Source of the DNA: DASSFZ01 sp036514635
GTDB lineage: Bacteria > Chloroflexota > Anaerolineae > Fen-1058
Assembly: GCA_036514635.1 (NCBI GenBank)
Contig: DATBWU010000206.1
Span: 1 to 11,133, forward strand
Direction of reading: 5' to 3'
DNA: 11,133 nt
In this document: positions 5,978 to 11,133 of the stretch, piece after piece
Layout of the letters: every line of letters begins with the position of its first letter
How positions within the stretch are numbered: position 1 is the first letter of the stretch
Position numbers and translations under genes: made by a program
The notes under the pieces: model-generated
Seen by the model: the letters and a program-made list of their open reading frames with translations, nothing else
Told to the model about the DNA's origin: nothing
Databases searched by the model: none

Positions 5978-5983
5978 GAGGAG
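5978..5983 (+). promoter_or_regulatory. Ribosome binding site that favours a GTG start for cpaE
   Basis: GAGGAG ends 1 nt before ATG 5985, too close to serve it, but 7 nt before the in-frame GTG at 5991. This favours GTG 5991 as the real start. The next upstream purine run ends at 5970, 14 nt from the ATG. Confidence 0.6.
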
Positions 5984-5990
5984 TATGGCT

Positions 5991-7283
5991 GTGGCGTCGG
6001 ACAAGATTCGCGTGCTGATTGTGGACGATATTCCCGAGACGCGCGAGAACGTCCGCAAACTGCTGGCCTTCGAAAGCGACATCGAAGTGGTCGGCGTGGC
6101 CGGTACCGGCCACGATGCGATTCAATCTGCACGCGATTACCAGCCGGACATCGTGCTGATGGACATCAACATGCCCGGCCTGGACGGCATCAGCGCGGTA
6201 GAAGCGATCACCCAGGAAGTGCAGACGGTGCAGGTGATCATGATGTCCGTGCAGAGCGAGACGGACTATGTCCGCCGCTCGATGCTGGCCGGCGCGCGCG
6301 ACTTTCTGATCAAGCCCTTCACCAGCGACGAGCTCGTCTCCACCATTCGCCGCGTCAACCGCATGAGCCAGCAGCGCGCGGCGGCGATGCCGCAGACGCA
6401 GATGGTGCAGGTGGTAGGCCCGTCCGGCAAGCGCATGACTGTGCCCCTGGCGCCAGCGCAGTCCATGCCGGAAGGCTCGGTCATCGTCGTGTTCGGGCCG
6501 AAGGGCGGCGTCGGCACCAGCACCGTGGCCGTGAACCTGGCTGTCGCCTTGCAAAAGCCGGAGGTCAAGGTTGCCCTGATCGATGCCAGCCTGCAATTCG
6601 GCAATGTCGACGTGATGCTCAATCTGCACGCCAATCGCAGCATCGCCGACATCTCGCAGACCATCAACGATCTCGACGCCGATCTGCTCTCGACCGTTAT
6701 CGCCCCTCACACGTCGGGCGTGAAGGTGCTCTTGGCGCCCACCCGGCCCGAGCTGGCCGATCTGGTGCAGCCCGACCATTTGCAGCGCATCGTCGACGCG
6801 ATGCGGCAACTGTACGACTATATCGTGATCGATACGGCATCCACCCTGAACGATCTCACGCTGACCGCACTGGACCTGGCCGATCGGGTGGTGTTGGTCA
6901 CCGTGGCCGAGGTGCCTGCTATCAAGAACACACGAGTCTTCTTCCAGGTCACGGAGGCGCTGGGCTATTCGGCGGGTAAGGTGGTGATGGTGATCAATCA
7001 GGCCGACTCGCGCAACCCGATCACGCCCAAAATGATCGAAGACAATCTGAAGCACAAAGTGGTGCTGACGATTCCCATGGACAGCGACACGGTCGCCCAC
7101 TCGATTCGGCGCGGCCTGCCCTTCGTCTCCGAGCAGCGCAACCGGCCGATCTCGAATGCGATCAACCAGTTGGCCGAGAAACTGGTGGCCGATCTCAGGC
7201 CGCCTCCCGAGCCGGCTGCTCAGGAAGTCGCGGCGGAAGATGCCGGCCGCAAGCGCGGCACGCGTTTCTTCTCACGGCAGTAG
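5991..7283 (+). CDS. cpaE: CpaE/TadZ-family pilus localisation ATPase with intact receiver domain
   Basis: This protein of about 430 aa (432 from ATG 5985) places the Tad machine in the cell. Residues 5-120 are a receiver domain with every phosphorylation residue: D12/D13, acceptor D58 (VLMDINMPGLDG), S86 and K108 (LIKPF). After a Gln/Met-rich linker comes a MinD/ParA-like ATPase (about 163-400). Its Walker A is KGGVGTST (171-178), keeping the signature lysine K171 while Thr replaces the second lysine, as is common in CpaE/TadZ. Also seen are LIDASLQFGNVD with D198 (Walker A') and DYIVIDTAS (Walker B region). The tail is Pro/Ala-rich and ends in basic KRGTRFFSRQ. Many proteobacterial CpaE proteins have a degenerate receiver, so an intact one suggests real phospho-control, perhaps by the kinase at 2334-3392. 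The start is discussed under the ribosome site at 5978. The gene lies in the operon between cpaB and cpaF. Confidence 0.93.
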   Translation: MASDKIRVLIVDDIPETRENVRKLLAFESDIEVVGVAGTGHDAIQSARDYQPDIVLMDINMPGLDGISAVEAITQEVQTVQVIMMSVQSETDYVRRSMLAGARDFLIKPFTSDELVSTIRRVNRMSQQRAAAMPQTQMVQVVGPSGKRMTVPLAPAQSMPEGSVIVVFGPKGGVGTSTVAVNLAVALQKPEVKVALIDASLQFGNVDVMLNLHANRSIADISQTINDLDADLLSTVIAPHTSGVKVLLAPTRPELADLVQPDHLQRIVDAMRQLYDYIVIDTASTLNDLTLTALDLADRVVLVTVAEVPAIKNTRVFFQVTEALGYSAGKVVMVINQADSRNPITPKMIEDNLKHKVVLTIPMDSDTVAHSIRRGLPFVSEQRNRPISNAINQLAEKLVADLRPPPEPAAQEVAAEDAGRKRGTRFFSRQ

Positions 7284-7329
7284 GACCGGCGTGCAGGCAG
7301 TCTAGGAGAGTGCTGAGAAATGACTTCTT

Positions 7330-7399
7330 CACCGCCAAGACGCGAAGAGCGCGAAGGTTTTTCCTGGTTTTTCTTAGCGCACTTGGCGCCTTCGCGGTG
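7330..7399. repeat. 70-bp palindromic element upstream of cpaF
   Basis: The left end CACCGCCAAGACGCGAAGAG... (7330-7352) and the inverse of the right end (7377-7399, closing CCTTCGCGGTG) match at 19 of 23 positions around a T-rich 24-bp centre. It is a version of the CACCGC-AAG-ACGC type of interspersed repeat seen in many genomes. Just after it, 7423-7449 (GCTTCGTGTGTCTTCGTGGA) looks like one arm of another common repeat type. The 221-bp gap 7284-7504 holds these repeats and the cpaF ribosome site, with no convincing gene or promoter. Confidence 0.75.
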
Positions 7400-7504
7400 C
7401 AATGATGAGCCGGTTTTCCTTTGGGTTGCTTCGTGTGTCTTCGTGGATCGGCTTAGTTCCGATAGAGCGTCTCGTGTTGAGGCTCTGGCCCCAGGAGGGA
7501 TGTC

Positions 7505-8938
<1,434 letters not shown>

Positions 8939-8955
8939 GACAAAGCGGGGGGATC

Positions 8956-9924
8956 ATGCCGCCTCAATTGATTGCACTCATGATCGGCGGGGTCGCGCTG
9001 GTGATCCTCGTCGCCGGCGCGATCTCGGCGCTGCGTCCCAATCGCGAGATCGAGCAGCGCCTGGAGCAGTTCGGCGGAACCCTTCGGGAGATCCGGCCGG
9101 CCAAAGAACAGGAAACACGCCAGCGCTCGTCGCCGCTGGGCGACCGCCTGAATCAGGCGCTGGCGGGCAGGGGGTTCGCCGAAGACCTGTCGACGCAGCT
9201 CGCCCGCGCCGACCTCAAGATGACGGTGGGCGAGTTCCTGGCCTTGCAGGTCATCAGCATTTTCCTCGGTGGCGCGATCGGCTGGCTGCTGGCATCCGAC
9301 TCGATTGTCTTCATCATCCTGATGGCGGTGGTGGGGTTCTTCGTGCCGCGTTTCTTCATCGGTTTCAAGCAACGCGCGCGCTTGAAGGCGTTCAACAATC
9401 AGCTGGGCGACTTTCTGAACCTGATGGTCAACGGCCTGCGGGCCGGTTACAGCCCGACGCAGGCGATGGAGGCCGTCGCCAGCGAATTGCCGCCGCCACT
9501 GTCGACCGAGGTCGCCCGCGTGGTGCAGGAGATGCAGCTCGGCCTGACGATGGAACAGGCTTTGAACAACATGCTGCGCCGCGTCAAGAGTGACGACCTG
9601 GACTTGATCGTCACGGCGATGAACGTCCAGCGCGAGGTCGGCGGCAACCTGGCCGAGATTCTGGATACGATCAGCCACACGATTCGCGAGCGCGTGCGCA
9701 TCAAGGGCGAGATCGGCGTGCTCACGGCGCAGGGACGGATCACCATGTACGTGATTGTGTTCCTGCCGATTGGCATCACGGCCTTCCTGTACCTCATCAA
9801 CCGGCAGTATATCTCGCTGTTGTTCAATAGCGGGCCGTGCGGTTGGGCGATGGCGATGTGCGGCATACTGGGCATCACGTCCGGATACTTCACGATTCGC
9901 CGAATCGTCAGCATTGAAGTTTAG
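8956..9924 (+). CDS. tadB: TadB-family inner-membrane platform protein
   Basis: This 322-aa polytopic protein is one half of the inner-membrane platform on which the CpaF ATPase acts. It has an N-terminal helix (residues 5-26), a cytoplasmic stretch (27-90), two helices (about 94-113 and 117-137) and a T2SS-F domain (about 148-275; NQLGDFLNLMVNGLRAGYS, LGLTMEQALNNML, REVGGNLAEILDTI). Two further helices (262-282 and 296-314) complete it. The conserved GxxLxEILxxI-type segment is the family signature. A G-rich ribosome site (8947-8953) lies just before ATG 8956. It is separated from tadC by 149 bp containing a palindromic element, an unusually large gap for this pair. Confidence 0.94.
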   Translation: MPPQLIALMIGGVALVILVAGAISALRPNREIEQRLEQFGGTLREIRPAKEQETRQRSSPLGDRLNQALAGRGFAEDLSTQLARADLKMTVGEFLALQVISIFLGGAIGWLLASDSIVFIILMAVVGFFVPRFFIGFKQRARLKAFNNQLGDFLNLMVNGLRAGYSPTQAMEAVASELPPPLSTEVARVVQEMQLGLTMEQALNNMLRRVKSDDLDLIVTAMNVQREVGGNLAEILDTISHTIRERVRIKGEIGVLTAQGRITMYVIVFLPIGITAFLYLINRQYISLLFNSGPCGWAMAMCGILGITSGYFTIRRIVSIEV

Positions 9925-9925
9925 T

Positions 9926-9999
9926 GCCTATCCAAAAACTGGATCGCAGGCTTTAGCCTGCGCGGACTGAAGTCCGCGTTCCGAGGTTTTCGGATAGGC
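9926..9999. repeat. 74-bp cloverleaf-like palindromic element between tadB and tadC
   Basis: Terminal inverted repeats GCCTATCCAAAAAC (9926-9939) and GTTTTCGGATAGGC (9986-9999) match at 13 of 14 positions. Inside are two perfect 8-bp hairpins: CGCAGGCT/AGCCTGCG (9945-9952/9955-9962) and CGCGGACT/AGTCCGCG (9961-9968/9971-9978), with 2-base centres TT and GA. Folded, it would be an outer stem with two arms. It starts one base after the tadB stop. No transposase is present, so it would be non-autonomous (MITE- or REP-like). Confidence 0.85.
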
Positions 10000-10042
10000 T
10001 CTTAGGCGATTGCCCCCGTGGAGCAGTGCAGTTTGACTCGTT

Positions 10043-10060
10043 GCCGATCGACGGATCGGC
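10043..10060 (+). promoter_or_regulatory. Hairpin touching the tadC ribosome binding site
   Basis: A perfect 7-bp stem GCCGATC/GATCGGC (10043-10049/10054-10060) with loop GACG ends directly against AAGGAGGT (10061-10068), whose core is 6 nt before ATG 10074. The stem leaves the ribosome site free, so it may hold it open, protect the 5' end of a processed message, or be incidental. Confidence 0.55.
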
Positions 10061-10073
10061 AAGGAGGTAGGCC

Positions 10074-11006
10074 ATGCAGGTCTTGCCGATAGTGGTTATT
10101 GCAGTGATCGGGTTGGCGGTGATGTTGATCATCATCGGCCTCAGTGCGCGCGATCCCAAAGAATCGCTGCAGGCGCGCCTGGCCGAGTACAGCGCGCGCG
10201 AGCAGATGGCGACGTTGGAAGAGATCGAGCTGTCCCTGCCGTTCAGTGAGCGCATCATCGCACCGATGGTGCGCAACGCCGCCGAGTTCGTCAAACGCTT
10301 CACACCCGAGCGCACACTGGAAGCGACCCGCCACAAGCTCGATCTGGCGGGCAACCCCAGCAACTGGTCGCCGGCCGAGTTCTTCGGCGTGCGTGCCGTG
10401 GCGATGGTCGTGCTGGCGGCGCTGATCTTCGTCGTGCTCAGCATCACCCAGGCCGAGCTGGGGATGCGCATTCTGATGACAGTGGTCTTCGCCGCGCTAG
10501 GTTTCTTCCTGCCCGCGCTCTGGCTGGGCAGCAAGATCCGCTCGCGCCAGCACAACGTCGTCAAGTCGCTGCCGGATGCACTCGATCTACTGACGGTGTG
10601 CGTCGAGGCCGGCCTGGGGTTCGACCTGGCGCTCAAGAAGGTGACTGAGAAGTGGGACAACGAGTTGAGCCGGGCCTTCGTGCGCCTGTTGCAAGAGATT
10701 CAGCTAGGCCGGCTGCGCCGTGACGCGATGCGCGACATAGCCGCCCGCATGGAAGTGCCGGACATGACCTCCTTCGTCGCGGCGATCATTCAGGCCGAGA
10801 CGCTGGGTGTGAGCATCGCCAAGATTCTGCGCATCCAATCGGATCAAATGCGCATGCGCCGCCGCCAGCGCGCCGAGGAAAAGGCTCACCAGGCGTCGAT
10901 CAAGATGATCATCCCCATGGTGTTCCTGATCTTCCCGTCGATCTGGATCGTGCTGCTGGGGCCGGCAATCTTGCAAGCCTTCTTCTCCCCGAATCCGCTC
11001 TTCTAA
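10074..11006 (+). CDS. tadC: TadC-family inner-membrane platform protein
   Basis: This 310-aa protein is the partner of TadB in the inner-membrane platform. It has an N-terminal helix (residues 4-23), a cytoplasmic region (25-100), two helices (about 104-123 and 130-151) and a T2SS-F domain (about 165-295; LPDALDLLTVCVEAGLGFDLALKKV, LGRLRRDAMRDIAARM, IIQAETLGVSIAKIL). A basic stretch (MRMRRRQRAEEKAHQ) precedes the last helix (about 278-303). The segment QAETLGVSIAKILR is the TadC counterpart of the TadB signature. AAGGAGGT at 10061-10068 sets the start. No terminator follows: the next gene begins 41 bp later with its own ribosome site, so read-through is likely. Confidence 0.94.
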   Translation: MQVLPIVVIAVIGLAVMLIIIGLSARDPKESLQARLAEYSAREQMATLEEIELSLPFSERIIAPMVRNAAEFVKRFTPERTLEATRHKLDLAGNPSNWSPAEFFGVRAVAMVVLAALIFVVLSITQAELGMRILMTVVFAALGFFLPALWLGSKIRSRQHNVVKSLPDALDLLTVCVEAGLGFDLALKKVTEKWDNELSRAFVRLLQEIQLGRLRRDAMRDIAARMEVPDMTSFVAAIIQAETLGVSIAKILRIQSDQMRMRRRQRAEEKAHQASIKMIIPMVFLIFPSIWIVLLGPAILQAFFSPNPLF

Positions 11007-11047
11007 CTCGCCGGACAATGGCCGCACCGAGGGGTGGAGGGAGACCG

Positions 11048-11133
11048 GTGCCCTTCGTGGCTGAATCGGTCGGACGCGTCACTGTCTATTGGCGTCGAAT
11101 TGTGGACCTTGTTTTCCCGCCGCGTTGTGGCGG
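11048..11133 (+). CDS. comF: ComF-type phosphoribosyltransferase family protein, 3' truncated by window end
   Basis: Only the first 28 codons are present, from GTG 11048, with GGAGG (11036-11040) 7 nt upstream. The peptide contains RRIVDLVFPPRCGG, which matches the start of ComF proteins: a hydrophobic LLDLLFPP-like run followed by the first cysteine of an N-terminal zinc-binding pair. In the family a phosphoribosyltransferase-like domain follows, and ComF takes part in DNA uptake in naturally transformable bacteria. Here the rest, including the second cysteine and the ligand-binding motif, is outside the window. It is 41 bp after tadC on the same strand and may be read from the same transcript. 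The call rests on a short motif. Confidence 0.7.
   Translation, partial: MPFVAESVGRVTVYWRRIVDLVFPPRCG

Noticed and set aside
4774..6132. A 452-codon open frame on the - strand
   Set aside because: It is antisense to cpaB and cpaE, is rich in Arg and His as GC-rich shadows are, crosses a repeat and shows no domain; the + strand genes are certain.
5901..7100. A 399-codon open frame on the - strand
   Set aside because: It is antisense to cpaE and His/Asp-rich, a codon-position artefact of a GC-rich gene.
7220..7402. A 60-codon frame on the - strand with a basic N-terminus
   Set aside because: Its first half is the translation of the palindromic repeat at 7330-7399, and the rest is antisense to the end of cpaE; such repeat-derived frames are often mis-annotated.
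7440..7492. A promoter for cpaF
   Set aside because: No convincing -35/-10 pair with 16-18 bp spacing was found; cpaF is more likely read from upstream.

Overview
The window looks like chromosomal DNA of a GC-rich, probably monoderm bacterium, most likely Chloroflexota (Anaerolineae-like). The reasons are the DegS/DegU-like pair beside a Tad pilus locus, a very short Flp pilin, no outer-membrane secretin, a sortase-type LPxTG protein, and many short palindromic interspersed repeats in the gaps. This assignment is inference; no rRNA or other taxonomic marker is present. All genes are on the + strand.

Layout. (1) 3-1253: 3' part of a multi-pass membrane glycosyltransferase whose reading frame runs through a cluster of four perfect hairpins. 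(2) 1254-1556: a repeat-rich gap ending in a sigma70-type promoter. (3) 1557-3392: a two-component pair, a NarL/DegU-type response regulator followed by a soluble DegS-like histidine kinase. (4) 3393-3665: a palindromic repeat and a strong promoter for the pilin gene. (5) 3666-3866: flp, encoding a 48-aa prepilin, closed by an intrinsic terminator. (6) 3949-11006: a new promoter, then an SH3-like LPxTG surface protein, cpaB, cpaE, cpaF (tadA), tadB and tadC. (7) 11048-11133: the first 28 codons of a ComF-type phosphoribosyltransferase gene, cut by the window end.

How they fit together. CpaF is the secretion ATPase, TadB and TadC the inner-membrane platform, CpaE the localisation ATPase, CpaB an extracytoplasmic assembly factor and Flp the major pilin. 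The kinase/regulator pair lies just upstream and CpaE itself has an intact receiver domain, so phosphorylation may act on the pilus at two levels, transcription and assembly. The pilin has its own promoter and terminator, which would let the subunit be made in excess over the machine. The ComF neighbour raises the possibility that this pilus serves DNA uptake.

The most unusual feature at DNA level is the set of different palindromic element families in the gaps between and around these genes (1267-1437, 3420-3481, 5897-5972, 7330-7399, 9926-9999), plus one cluster translated in frame inside the glycosyltransferase. The tad genes themselves are recognisable family members; no wholly new enzyme system is evident.
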